A stretch of 64,000 nucleotides of DNA from Lepidostoma basale (GCA_022606425.2 JAHDVF020000215.1:1054001-1118000); one strand, 5' to 3'. Shown: positions 44,741 to 59,690, numbered from the stretch's first letter. Numbers and translations are program-made. Notes: a model not told the origin generated them from the sequence alone.

Positions 44741-45707
44741 AAAATATTGACATTGTATTGACTTGTGTTGATAGTATTTTTTTATATTTTACCTTTATAA
44801 TACTTCAAATGCCTCTGGTTAGATGATCCAATATGTCGATTTCCACTTGGCTCCTGAAACAATTTCAAAACTTAAATAAGATTTTTTTTCTTTCGGTATG
44901 AAGGTTGGCCTTCATAACAACCATTAGAAAAAAATATGGACTTATAAATTTATATTCAATAAAAATGGGGATGCAAGTTTTTATTTTATAACGATTTACG
45001 TAGATTGAAAACATTGGACTGAAACAAAACTGACTGAACTGAAACTGAAAATTGTTTTGGGTTAGAGCCGAGCGACAGCGAGGAACTGCAAAATTATGAT
45101 GAGAGGAATATCTTGTGGGACGGTTCTGTTTTGATTTCGAATTCGAAATTTAAAATTTGGAGAAAATTGCAGATATTTTTATGTAGAGTTGTCGAATACT
45201 AAAATTTTGATATTCTTTGAAAAACAATGACGAAGTATGCCTAATGGGTTTTCTGGTAATAAAGCGCAATATATTTTTATGGGACTTAATTAGGGGTCAG
45301 TTGTTGTTTTTGCGCAAGCACCCCAGCTCAAAATCCCATACGTAAAAAAAGAATATGAATTGACAATAAAACGCGCGGTTTTGCGTATCATATTTTATTT
45401 TTACAACTTTTAGAAATTAAATTGAATATTTAATTATAACACCATGGACTGCAAGCGAATACTTAACGTTGTTATAGTTGAGCAGGGAATTTATGGCTGT
45501 AGGAAATGCGAAAACCGGTTATTTCGAATTGGTAATAAAATTAGGCCGTTCAGTACAAAACACGCACTCATAACATTAATTCACACGGGTACTTACCGCA
45601 TGTCTCTACTTTTAGACTCCTATACTTATAAGATGCCTGCCGGAAAAAACTATATTTGCCAAAATAAGAGATTTTGTAATTTATGATCAAAATCTCATTA
45701 TGTTATC
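44741..45707. other. No firm gene; short exon-like piece at 44805-44853 (-)
   Basis: The minus strand has acceptor ATTGTTTCAG followed by a frame SQVEIDILDHLTRGI and a stop. No partner exon is visible. An 80-codon plus frame at 45444-45686 lacks motifs. Confidence 0.25.
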
Positions 45708-46485
45708 TTAACCCTTAACGTACCGTGTTCAAAACAAAACGCTTGCTCCCATGTGGTAAGTTCAGTTTACCGCTAACTTTATCTAAATATCAAGCATATG
45801 ACTAGATGAATCAAAATTTAATTTATGTCATCTTGTAGGGAATTTCATTAGGAATAGATCGATATCTATAACATACATGGATTATTTGAAAAACATATCA
45901 TTATTAATTTTTTTCTGGAACCATGCGATTTCCGATATGTAATGCGTCATAGCATACGGGCGACTAAAAATCGGGTCGGGTCGGGTCGAAACTTGTCTGC
46001 ACGCCGGGCCGGCGGGGCGAAGATAAAGGCACCTAGGCAAAATGTATAGTACGTTCAAGACAACGAGTACGTATTAATATTTGTCCCTTTGGTAAAGTGT
46101 TAATATTTTCACAGTTCTGATATTATTAAGTTACGTGCTGCGTTTTCATCCAGTCGGTATTATTACGTACCTATTGAAAAGGTCAAAGATATAATTTATA
46201 ATACGTTCAAAACAGCGAGTAAGTATTTGTCACTTTTGATAAAGTTGTAAATATTAGCAAAACAAATTCTACCTTAACACGAATGAAGGTGAGGGCAGTC
46301 TTAGAAAATATTTTTTTTTGGGATGAAGGAAGTAATTTTTTGCTTTTTTTTTATTACGAAATATTGAAAACACTTCAATGGAGGATTACAATTTTTTTAT
46401 AATATTAGGGTCCATAGGTTTTAAGAAAATCAACTTTAAATTGGCAGTGGAAACTCAATTTACCACATGGCAACGCGACGGTTAA
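45708..46485. mobile_element. Possible piggyBac-like non-autonomous element
   Basis: TTAACC at 45708 and GGTTAA at the right end give TTAA target sites with CC/GG termini. Inside each end lies an inverted match, CATGTGGTAAGTTCAGTTTA on the left and CATGTGGTAAATTGAGTTTC (complement) on the right. 778 bases, no coding frame. The outer 35 bases are poorly conserved between ends, so the call is tentative. Confidence 0.45.
46039..46258. repeat. Imperfect direct repeat inside the piggyBac-like element
   Basis: ATAGTACGTTCAAGACAACG at 46042 and ATAATACGTTCAAAACAGCG at 46198, each followed by a GTATTTGTC...TAAAGT run. Confidence 0.5.
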
Positions 46486-47082
46486 TTGGTCTTAATTCCT
46501 AATATTACCATTAACCTTTTATGTAATTACAAATATATAACAGAAACACATTTTTTTGTAAATAATAATTTAAATTAATTATTTTTCATGGATAATAAAA
46601 ACTTCAAATAAAAGTAAACAAAAAAAAAACGTTAATATATACGTTTATGTTCTATATGTTTTTAGATACAGTTTATACAGAGTATAGAAATATAATTTCC
46701 TGATCATTAAATTTATTTATTTTTTTCAAATCGTTCATAATTAGATTCTTATATTCTTAGATGTTTAATGTTTTAATACAAACATATTTTTGACTAACCA
46801 GCCCTTCATCAATGATGTTATATAAATATAAATATTTAAAATATTATATATTTTTTTACAAATGTGGTCTGTTTTGACAGATGTTAAAATTATTTATTTT
46901 GGAAATTTGTTAATGGTTATTTATACTATGGCCTTGAAATTTTGCGTGTTAATAATAGAAATATAACTTTGAGTAATCTAAAAATTTTAGAAACTTAAAA
47001 ACTAAATAAAAATAAAGAAAAAAATGTAAATAATAATTTTTTTATTATTTCTTAAACAATATTATAAAACTTCATTTTAAAT
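46486..47082. other. AT-rich, no feature seen
   Basis: No supported feature. Confidence 0.4.
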
Positions 47083-47264
47083 AATTAATACGAATGCAAA
47101 CATTAGTTTTCTAGAAGTTTTATTATATTTTATGGGAATGACATGTTTCACCCTTCTAAGGCATTATCAAAACATTTGATAGTGCCTTAGAAGGGCAAAC
47201 ATGTCATTCCCATAAAATATAATAAAACTTCTAGAAAACTAACGTTTTCATTCGTATTAATTAT
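47083..47264. mobile_element. MITE-A, best-preserved palindrome
   Basis: A 182-base near-perfect palindrome from AATTAATACGAATG to CATTCGTATTAATT, with arms of about 85 bases differing at only a few positions and the turn CAAAACATTTG. A transcript would form a single long hairpin. Confidence 0.9.
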
Positions 47265-47954
47265 AAATAATCAAATAAATTTAACGTCAAGTCCAAACTT
47301 TGATTTACGAGTATTTCCTTTGTTGTAAGTTAATACCTGAACCTCAATAAGAACTTTTTATTATTATTTTAAATTTATTCATGATATTTGTTATAACAAA
47401 AGCATGAACGTTCCAAAAATATTTTCATGAAACGTGTCACCCCCATATAAGATAAAATTTCTAAAAAACGGACGTATTTAGCAATATTAAACATTTAAAT
47501 GGAGTTTTACATCAAAACGATAAATATTTCATTTTAATGTATGCATTATTTCTGTACGTTAAATCTGATATTTTTTCAATGAAACCAATAGTCAGTCAAT
47601 AGCAAATAAATTGTGATCAAAATATTTATGATAATGTATTACATGTGTAATTCAACACAATGTTTTGTTTTTTATTTATATCCTATTTACATATTCTTCT
47701 TATCTCAGACACGATCTCAATATTGCAATAGTAACTAGATTTATATTTATTATTTCCTATTTACATAAATTAATCGAATCCCAATAGTTCAAATATTTTA
47801 ATCCATTTTTACATAATACTTAAATCACTAGTAAACAACTAATATCAAGAGAATATAAAGTATAAAGTAGACAAATTATTTTAATTAATGGAAGTTATAA
47901 TTGCCTACACAAAAATTTCCTTTTTATTCCTCGTTGTATACAATTTTTTTTCTA
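47265..47954. other. AT-rich; MITE-A scrap at 47428-47480
   Basis: GAAACGTGTCACCCCCATAT matches one MITE-A arm. Otherwise nothing. Confidence 0.4.
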
Positions 47955-48050
47955 ACTAACTATAACCATCACGCCGTGTTCTAAAGGGGTAGGCAGAAAT
48001 AATGGACTGCCACACTTTGCTTTCCTGACATATTTCTCTCGCTTTCCCAA
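47955..48050 (-). pseudogene. LINE-A 3' end scrap
   Basis: CCATCACGCCGTGTTC and AATGGACTGCCACACTTTGC in plus orientation, the complement of the LINE-A terminus. Confidence 0.7.
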
Positions 48051-48112
48051 CAAATTTTTATATTCTTCATAATTTGCTACATTTTCAAGCAAATCATATT
48101 GAATAGATTTTT

Positions 48113-50300
<2,188 letters not shown>

Positions 50301-50305
50301 TAATA

Positions 50306-50387
<82 letters not shown>

Positions 50388-50395
50388 CATATATA

Positions 50396-50478
<83 letters not shown>
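50301..50478. repeat. (TA)n microsatellite, interrupted
   Basis: TA repeats with an AACATATATATAC interruption at about 50386-50400, between the DNA transposon and the LINE-A copy. Confidence 0.97.
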
Positions 50479-50482
<4 letters not shown>

Positions 50483-51704
50483 TGAGATGAAAAGATCCGT
50501 GAGTGCAATGAAAAGTGGAAAAGCTGTTGGGTTTGATTGTATTGCCATAGACTTTATTAAAAGCGGTGGCGAAGTGGTTTCTACATGGTTATGTAAGTTA
50601 TTTAACCAGTGCTTGGAGGAGGGATATACGCCACTAGACTGGAGGAGAGCAGTAATTATGCCCCTGTACAAAGGAAAAGGATCGCGTATGGAATGTGGAA
50701 ACCACAGAGCTATTAGTCTTTTGAGTGTCGTTGGTAAAGTCTATGGCAGAATTTTAATAGAAAGAGTAAGAAAATTGACGAGTGACAAAGTTTGGGATGT
50801 GCAAGGTGCCTTTATGAATGGCAGAGGATGTATGGATCAAATTTTTGGACTTCGTACATTGACAGAGAAGTTTCTGGCCAAAAATCGCAAACTTTTCTGT
50901 GCATTTGTCGACTTACAAAAAGCATATGATTACGTTAATAGAGAAAAGTTGTGGAAAATATTGTCTGAATATGGAATAAGTACAAAACTGATCACGGCCA
51001 TTAAGTCGCTATACACGGAAAGCACTGCTAGTGTCAGAGTAAATGGAGATCTTACAGCCTGGTTTGATATCAATAAAGGTGTCAAACAAGGTTGCGTAAT
51101 GTCCCCGTGGTTATTTAATCTGTATATGGACAATTGTATGAGAGAGCTGAAAGGGTTGGATGTAGGTGCCAAAATGAGCGGAGTGTCAGTAAGCTGTCTC
51201 TTGTATGCGGATGACGCTGTCCTACTTGCTGACAACGAGCATGAACTACAAGTCCTGGTGAATTGTATGTATGAGGTATGCATGCGAAATGATCTGATGA
51301 TGAATGTTAATAAGTCCAAGGTAATGATTTTTGAAAAGGAAGAAACCACGACAGTCTGCAACATTAGCGTGAATGGTGAAAACTTGGAGCAAGTAGTTGA
51401 GTTTGTGTATTTAGGTAGTATGTTTACAAGAGATGGGCGAGTGGAGAGGGATATTGAAAGAAGGGTTGGGGCAGGCAACAAAGTGAATGGTGCACTTAAA
51501 GTTGTCATCGCAAACAAAAACCTATCCAAAAAAGCTAGAATGGCAGTGCACAATGGTGTTCTTCTACCGACCCTTATGTATGGAAGCGAAGCATGGAACT
51601 GGCAAAGGAAGGATGAAAGTAGAATAAATGCAGTAGAAATGAGATCTCTTAGACGAATGTGTGGATATTCTGTGTGTTTGATAGAGTGTCGAATGAAAAT
51701 ATAA
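50478..51704 (+). pseudogene. LINE-A reverse transcriptase
   Basis: 408 open codons without a genuine start, since the frame begins at the TA array. RT motifs in order: [65 protein letters not shown] (fingers), CAFVDLQKAYDYVNREKLW with catalytic D145, VKQGCVMSPWLFNLYMD, and LLYADDAVLLAD with D245 and D246. The thumb and KVMIFEKEE segment follow, then MYGSEAWNWQRKDESRI and LRRMCG. It copies its RNA at a nicked target site in the nucleus. The frame breaks near 51665 by a small indel and continues in the next entry. RTE-like by general resemblance; clade unverified. Confidence 0.9.
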
Positions 51705-52057
51705 GAAGTGAATGCGGTGCGAATGATGGTGTCATGAACAAAATAATGAAAGGATCATTAAGATGGTTTGGACATATGGAAAGAATGAATGAAGAAAGAA
51801 TGGTAAAAAAATTATATGTTAATGATGTAAATGGAACCAGAAATAGAGGAAGACCGAGGAAAACGTGGCACGATCAAATAAATCAAATATTTAATGTCGG
51901 CCATGTGAGGAGTCAGAGAAATCGACGCGCGTGTAAGACACAATGTATGAATGTTGAGGAAGCAGGAGAAATATGTCAAGGAAAAGAAAGGTGTAGCAGT
52001 CCATTCTCTGCCTACCCCTTCAGGGGAGACGGCGTGATGGTTGGTTAGTTAGTTGGT

Positions 52058-52062
<5 letters not shown>
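50479..52062 (+). mobile_element. LINE-A, longest copy (5'-truncated)
   Basis: Reverse transcriptase plus C-terminal region and 3' end with TTAG/TTGG repeats, lying between two TA arrays. The 5' part (endonuclease) is missing. Serves as reference for all LINE-A scraps in the window. Confidence 0.9.
51659..52048 (+). pseudogene. LINE-A C-terminal region after frameshift
   Basis: Continues the polyprotein: FDRVSNENIRSECGANDGVM, NKIMKGSLRWFGHMERMNEE, RMVKKLYVNDVNGTRNRGRP, RKTWHDQINQIFNVGHVRSQ, a cysteine-containing RNRRACKTQCMNVEEAGE segment, then a stop near 52048. Function of this domain is unknown. The frame is offset from the upstream reverse transcriptase. Confidence 0.85.

Positions 52063-52134
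<72 letters not shown>
52063..52134. repeat. (TA)n microsatellite
   Basis: TA repeats directly behind the LINE-A tail. Confidence 0.97.
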
Positions 52135-53417
<1,283 letters not shown>

Positions 53418-53418
53418 C

Positions 53419-53437
53419 TGGCGCCCAAACGTGTGGC
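53419..53437 (+). other. Primer-binding site of the outer element
   Basis: TGGCGCCCAAACGTGTGGC one base after the LTR. TGGCGCC complements a tRNA 3' end ending in CCA and resembles the tRNA-Lys type sites of insect Gypsy elements. Confidence 0.75.
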
Positions 53438-53545
53438 GTTCTGGCGTTGTCATTCGATGAAGGACTTGTGTGGGCTAAACATATGTCGTATATTGATTGT
53501 TAACTGTTTATTGTCAAATTGGTAGTTTGTAATTAATTGTTTATA

Positions 53546-54496
53546 ATGGAACAAATAGTAAATGTTCCCGGGGCCCATTTCAAAACCCTTTGCAAGGCGT
53601 TGAAGGATCGCGGAATATTGCCAAAGAATACCCTCGTGGAAGTCCGTGTTCAGGCTGAGGAATTCAACTTACGGACGAGTGATGTCGTTCCACTCACCAT
53701 ACCCCCCACCGTCGCTGACCTGCCGACCTCCGCCCCCCTTTCAATCGTGTCCTCTTCATCGGTTTCTCTAACACGACCCCCTGGAGAGCTTCAGCCCTTG
53801 AATGTTGATTTCGCATCGTGGCCTGTGCAACATTTCACCGGCGCGGAAGATGTGCGCGAATTTTTCACCCGTCTAGAAGAAATCGCCAAATCTAGACGCT
53901 TCGACTCCCAATTGTTGCCATATGTACTTCCCGAATTCCTCAAAGGCCGCGCTCTGACACACTATAGAGCGTATTGTACGACCTCCAGTGACTGGTTGCT
54001 CCTTAAGTCACAGTTCCTGCAGCGGTTCGAGGATGACGATTATGTCATCTCAAAGAAGCTGGAGATATGGTCCTCGCGCCAGTCTCAAAATGAATTAGCG
54101 GCAGACTACTTCGCCCGGGTAGTGAGCACCAATAATACCATTGGGGAGGACGGTCTCTCTGACCAGGAGATCCTCAAGGTATTAAGGAAGGGACTTTCGC
54201 CCAAATTAGCCCCCGTAATAATTTCAGCCAACTTCTCCTCCGTCGTGGAGCTGGAGAGAGCATGCCAGACCTACGAAAGATTGATTGGTGCGTCGGACCA
54301 CCCCAGCCGCTCTGAACCTAAATCCGGCCCCTACGTCCAGAAATCCCTAGCTGCCGTTCGTGAGCCTCCCAAGAGCCCCCTAAGATGTTTCTCCTGCAAA
54401 AACCTGGGCCATATCGCCAAGAATTGCAGAAAAAAAACCTTCCTGACACCTCTAGACCACCCCCCAGTTTTTTCGCAACAAAAAACTAGCAGCTAG
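53546..54496 (+). CDS. gag: Gag of the outer Gypsy-type element
   Basis: 316 codons from ATG 53546; nine bases upstream are open but start with TTG. The N-terminal half is unrecognised. The middle (FTGAEDVREFFTRLEEIAKS, then FLKGRALTHYR and FLQRFEDDDYV) matches the retrotransposon capsid region. A zinc knuckle, CX2CX4HX4C, is seen at about residues 281-294 (CFSCKNLGHIAKNC), for RNA binding. The frame is intact. It ends 41 bases inside the overlapping pol frame, which is shifted by +1. It lies 129 bases after the 5' LTR. Confidence 0.9.
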   Translation: MEQIVNVPGAHFKTLCKALKDRGILPKNTLVEVRVQAEEFNLRTSDVVPLTIPPTVADLPTSAPLSIVSSSSVSLTRPPGELQPLNVDFASWPVQHFTGAEDVREFFTRLEEIAKSRRFDSQLLPYVLPEFLKGRALTHYRAYCTTSSDWLLLKSQFLQRFEDDDYVISKKLEIWSSRQSQNELAADYFARVVSTNNTIGEDGLSDQEILKVLRKGLSPKLAPVIISANFSSVVELERACQTYERLIGASDHPSRSEPKSGPYVQKSLAAVREPPKSPLRCFSCKNLGHIAKNCRKKTFLTPLDHPPVFSQQKTSS

Positions 54497-55706
54497 CCAG
54501 TCTCCCATAATCCCGCGCTCAGCGGAGTGGTTAGACTGGCTGGCTTCGGTAAAATTAGTCCACGAAACCTGGTATCTCCATGCGGTAAAAATTACAAATG
54601 CCCGTGACAATCGCCCATACTTGAATTTTAAAATCCACAGTGTCCCCTTTCGCGGTCTGCTTGTTTCCGGTGCAGCCATCAACATCTTAGGCGGAAATCT
54701 GTACCAATCCTTTATTAATCTCAATTATAAAATCACCCCTGGTAATTGTTCAATTCACACGGTCGATAATACCTCCCACCGTAGTATCGGAACCGTTTCC
54801 TTGCCCATTCGTTATGACAATACCACCACCTGGGTATCATTCGTCCTAGTCCCTTCCCTAAACGACTGTTTCATCCTTGGAGTCCCTTTTCTTGAATCAT
54901 CTGGACTCACTCCCAGGCTATTTCCTGGACATCTGGATAACAAACCAGCCAAACAGTCAAATACTCAACCCGTGTACTCAGTGAATCCCTCGCCATCTTG
55001 TCTCGTCCCTGCAGAAGAATTGAATCCTGCTCAGTCCAAGGACTTGGACCGAATTAAAAACTTGTTCGAACAAATTTCTTTCGAAAAGATAGGTCTGGGC
55101 AGGACCCACCTGGTTAATCACGAGATCGACACGGGTAACCATCCGCCGGTTAAACAGAAAACATTCCCCCAATCCCATGTTCGCCGCCAACAATTAATAG
55201 AGGACCTAGAGAGAATGATCTCGCTGGACGTAGTTGAACCCTGCAAGAGCCCGTGGCTAAATAATGTATTTATTGTCCCCAAAAAGGATGGTTCTGCACG
55301 ATTCGTTCTGGATCCGCGAAAACTAAATTCGATTACCAAAGCCGACTGTTATCGCTTACCGAACATTGACCGAATTCTAAGCAACCTGCGTGACACTAAA
55401 TACCTTACTGCCCTTGATTTAAGCCTGGGGTTCTGGCAGATGCCCCTGACTAGAGAATCAATGATTAAAACCGCATTCTTTATTGAGGGTAGGGGTCAGT
55501 TTTGTTTCAAAGTTACTCCATTCGGGATCGCCAAAATACCGAGCCAGTTGCAAAGGTTAATGGATGCTCTATTTTGTGATCTCGGTGACCATGTTTTTTG
55601 TTATCTCGATGACATTCTTATTTGCAGTCAGATTTTGAATCTCACGTCAGCACACTCGCCCTGGTTTACGAACGTCTGCGCGAGGCCAACCTCACTATTC
55701 GTCTAG
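54456..55706 (+). pseudogene. pol: Pol, protease and reverse transcriptase part
   Basis: The pol frame is open from 54456 and overlaps the end of gag by 41 bases (T6 and A6 runs lie in the overlap), so expression would need a +1 shift. Protease: the usual D-S/T-G-A active site reads LLVSGAAINIL here, with valine in place of the aspartate. RT: HPPVKQKTFPQS, VVEPCKSPWLNNVFIVPKKD, RKLNSITKADCYRLPNIDRI, LTALDLSLGFWQMPL, then CYLDDILICS with the YLDD active site intact. The segment before it, PFGIAKIPSQLQRLMD, departs from the usual PFGL-NAP. The frame is lost at about 55625; RT continues in the next entry. Confidence 0.9.
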
Positions 55707-56267
55707 GCAAATCGGAATTCTGCAAATCTTCACTGAAGTACTTAGGCCATGTGATTGATCGTGAAGGAATAAGAACTGACCCAGATAAGATTAAGGTAAT
55801 GATTGATTTCCCCCGTCCCACATCTACCAAAGAAGTTAAATCCTTCTTAGGCTGTGCCAGTTACTATCGTAAATTCATTGCACATTTTGCCGAAATTGCT
55901 GCCCCTTTATGCCGTTTAACAAGTATAAAGCTTAAAGGCACTTCCTTCCAATGGAACGAAGAGGCTGAACAATCATTTGTTGCCCTAAAAAATATTATGA
56001 CTACCGCCCCTGTGTTGAAACCCCCTGATGATTCTGTACCCTACATTCTTACTTGTGATGCCAGTGGTATTAGTATTGGTAGCTTCCTTGCCCAAAAAAT
56101 GCCTGACGGTTCCGAGCATGCTATAGCGTATTTTTCCCGAAAACTGACTGCTCCTGAACGTTCCTATTCTACCACTGAACGCGAACTATTGTCTATTGTG
56201 GATTCGGTACATCATTTCAGGAGTTACCTGGATGGCACACACTTTACGGTCCAAAGTGATCATGGCT
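55622..56267 (+). pseudogene. pol: Pol, RT thumb and RNase H part
   Basis: After a one-base deletion near 55625 the frame continues: DFESHVSTLALVYERLREAN, KYLGHVIDREGIRTDPDKIK, KEVKSFLGCASYYRKFI, then RNase H with ILTCDASGISIGSFLAQ, RSYSTTERELLSIV and TVQSDHG, in which the D, E, D catalytic residues are present. It is cut at 56267 by the nested LTR element and resumes in the same frame at 60785, once insert and one target duplication are discounted. Confidence 0.92.
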
Positions 56268-57201
56268 TGTAATGGTACATCATTACGATTTCTTCGGCCA
56301 CTGTATTCGCCCCAATTCTCCCCAGTTAAGTACCTCTTCGAAATTCATTTCCAACTTCTCCTGTTTGCGCCCTGTGAGCCACCGCCGCCTTTCCAATTGG
56401 TAACACTGCTTTTTCGGTACTCTATGCTTCGAGGCAGAAGCCCGCCACTTCCCTCCAGTCAGCCGTTGCGGGTAGGCCGCCATCTTGTGTTTTTTCGCCA
56501 GTGCCCAGTTACCACCACGATGTAGGAGAAACGTTAATCCGTTTGCATCCGGCTGGACCAGCGATGGTTCAGCCTTTCTCCCATCATATCAGGTAGAATA
56601 CTAATAATAATATCCATATCGAAGACCGCACATTGGTTCCACATGTGCGTCATGTGTCCGCGTGTCTGCGATTGATTCCCTCCGCCACGGTCCGAGCCAT
56701 CCTCTGCTCCCGAAATTGCCGCTCACGTGTTGTCGCACATCATGTCCCGACAACGTGGTTGACCTCACCACCCAGCGGAACTGCGAGGACCACTTCTTCA
56801 CGCCGCTTCAGACAGCACCAACAGGTTAGGGAACCTCGTGTCTGCCAGGTGACGCTCTACATATTGATTTGCTGACCCACCATCTTCTGGTCAGCGTCGC
56901 TGATAACGTCTACGGACGACGTCGCCGGTCGATGTCCTGACGAGCACGCCGTCGAGGAATCGCCCCAAACAGCCTCTTCATTCTTTCATCATGTGCCTCT
57001 TTTTATGTATTCGTACGACATCCCTAGCCTCTGGATTATTGTTATAATGTTAACTAGATAATAAACCTTAATGTATCCCCTGTAACTGTCTTTATATTTA
57101 CACCCGTCCCTGAATCGAATAATATACCGAAAAGAATCTCACGATTACCACCCTGAAGATAAAAACCATGCTCTCCGTGCTAACCGAGGAGGTACGTTTC
57201 A
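56268..57201 (+). mobile_element. Left LTR of the nested element
   Basis: 934 bases, TGTAATGGTACA to ACGTTTCA. By eye it differs from the right LTR by a 4-base indel (CTTC near 56450) and about five substitutions, so the insertion is recent. Short frames inside are chance. Confidence 0.92.
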
Positions 57202-57202
57202 C

Positions 57203-57222
57203 TGGCGCCCCAAACGTGTGGC
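57203..57222 (+). other. Primer-binding site of the nested element
   Basis: TGGCGCCCCAAACGTGTGGC, as in the outer element but with one extra C. Confidence 0.7.
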
Positions 57223-58742
57223 ATTTCGGTGTTATTATTCGATTTAGGACTCGTGTAAATTTAGGTATCCTTATCATATCTGCAAACAATTTCAAGTTTT
57301 ACCATGCAAAATTCATATATCTTTACATTCAAATGTTTATCCTTTTGTAAAGATCGTAATTTCAAATTTATCGAATTATTCCCACATGCGCATGCGTCGA
57401 TCTTCCTTTCGGTACACATGTACTCAGCGCGTGTATCCGCCGCGTATTTCATTCTCAAATTTCAAACGCTTCGCACATTTCCTTCTTATCCCGCATGGTA
57501 ATCGTTATTAAATTTTCTCTCGTCTCTCAACTGTGGCTAGCAAAGTCGCAATATCATGAGTATATATTTTTGTTAATATTCTATCTGACCAAGTATTCAC
57601 CTAATTGTAATAACCTTAATTTTTTATACTAGTTGTAAATAACACTCAATAATAAAACTTCTGTCATCCTCGTGCTGTAAAAATAATATGTTTACAACAC
57701 AATAACTATCTGAACTGACAAGAATAGTACACTGTCAAGTGTGAATAGTTTCTAAGTTCAACTCAAAACTTAGTGGCGTCCAAATGAATATAAATCAGTA
57801 ATTAAATTCACTAAACACGTATACTTTCTAGATTTAGCTGGTGAAAATCTAGTGGCGTCCCAATTTCTATCTTACTTGCGTTTGTAGTGTCTATTGTGTA
57901 ATGGTATGTATGGATAAGTGTCTAATGAAGAATAAACTGCCCCCATTCTCCACTTGGTCTAGTTATGTTAGAAGCGCTTTAAAAGAAGATGCATGAATCA
58001 ATAGAATGAATGAATAAATGTAAATCTCCCGAATGCTAGAGAAACTTGATAGACCTACAAACTCATTTGTATTATGGTTTGGTTATATTTTCCCTTCCTA
58101 CTTGAATGTTCCATCTTCTTGTATGTTCTGGGTGGATTAGGCTTCCTTTATTTGTGTGGAATACTGAATTGTCCATCACTTATAATGTTATGAACTTTTC
58201 CATCTCAGCAGAACAGAAATTTCATTGACATACAATTTTTGTATGTGCCAATTGTCTAAATTTATAAATATTGTAACACCATTTTTTTTATACTTAGTTT
58301 TTTTTTTTAATTATCTTTCATTGCTATATACATTTGTTCTTGTGTGTTCTGGATGGATAAAAACTTATTTTATTTGTGTGGAATACCAGATTGTCCATCA
58401 CTTATAATGTTATGAACTTTTCCATCTCACCAGAACAGAATTTTTCTCCACATACAATTTTTGTATGTGCCAATTGTTTAAATATATAAATATGGTAACA
58501 CCATTTTCTTTATAACTTAGATTTTTTACTTATCATTGATTGTTTTATATGTTCATGTGTGTTTTGGGTCGTGAGTCAGTTAAAGGTGTTGCATATTGGA
58601 TTGGTAATCACTTTTACGATTGAGTTCACTTCTCCGATTCACCTGAACAATAACGTCCATTATATGTTTTAAAATGTTGTAGATATATATGTTGTTTCAG
58701 TCACCTGTAGAGTTTGTTTTTGTTGAGAATAGAAGGAGTCAG

Positions 58743-58936
58743 AACGCTATAGGTATACAGCCTTAGAATATGTAGATGTGCCTTATTTTCCGAGGCGAAA
58801 GGGAGCCAGACCCTAATAAAAAGCAACGCTATAGGTATACAGCCTTAGAATATGAAGATGTGCCTTATTATCCGAGGCGAAAGGGAGCTAGACCCTAATA
58901 CAAAGCAACGCTATAGGTATACAGCCTTAGAATATG
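58743..58936 (+). repeat. 82-bp tandem repeat, inner element
   Basis: 2.4 copies of a unit starting AACGCTATAGGTATACAGCC with GATGTGCCTTAT and CCGAGGCGAAAGGGAGC, period exactly 82. The same array is at 63124-63320. Confidence 0.95.
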
Positions 58937-59214
58937 TAAACGGACATGCCTCTGCTGTATGTAATTTAAAATTTTGTTTTTACTGGTGACTGAACACATA
59001 ATATTGTTGTAACTGTTTTTCTTTATAATCTATCATCTAGGCTAGAGATGTCCAACAATAATTTACCTCAAGATCATAACACTTTTTCATTTTAGAATCA
59101 GTGAGTGCTATTTACCTGCAAAAAAAATAAATAATAATAATTGTCTCTTTTGTGCTGTGGAAACTTTAAAACAATGATAAATTTTTGTATTTATAACTTA
59201 ACTGCATTTGTGTT

Positions 59215-59690
59215 TTTACCTGAACTGTAATTTGTATTTTTTTTTTTAAACTTAACAATTGGTAATATGTCAAACTAACTGCTACCTAAGACTTAAACCT
59301 GCCTCTCCTGTGTTTAACGATCCTTAAAATTCTGAACTAAACTATGATTTGTATTTTTTAAACTAAACTGTATTTGTAAAATGTCAAACTAACTGCTACC
59401 TAAGACTTAAACCTGCCTCCCCTGTGTTTAATGATCCTTAATATTCTGAACTAAACTATAATTTGTATTTTTTTTTTCACTTAACAATTTGTAATATGTC
59501 AGACTAACTGCCAACTAGGACTTAAACTTGTCTCTCCTGTGTTTAATGATCCTTAATTTTCTGAACTAAACTATAATTTGTATTTTTTTTTTTCACTTAA
59601 CAATTTGTAATATGTCAAACTAACTGCCACCTTTTAGGACATAAACCTGTCTCCCATGTGTATAATAATGATCATTTTTTTTAAGCTTGG
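59215..59690 (+). repeat. ~110-120-bp tandem repeat, inner element
   Basis: About four units with AACTAACTGCTACCTAAGAC, TTAAACCTGCCTCTCCTGTG and TTTAATGATCCTTAA. A matching array is at 63595-63960 in the outer element. Confidence 0.9.

Noticed and set aside
50930..51553. 207-codon minus-strand frame
   Set aside because: Shadow of the LINE-A reverse transcriptase on the opposite strand.
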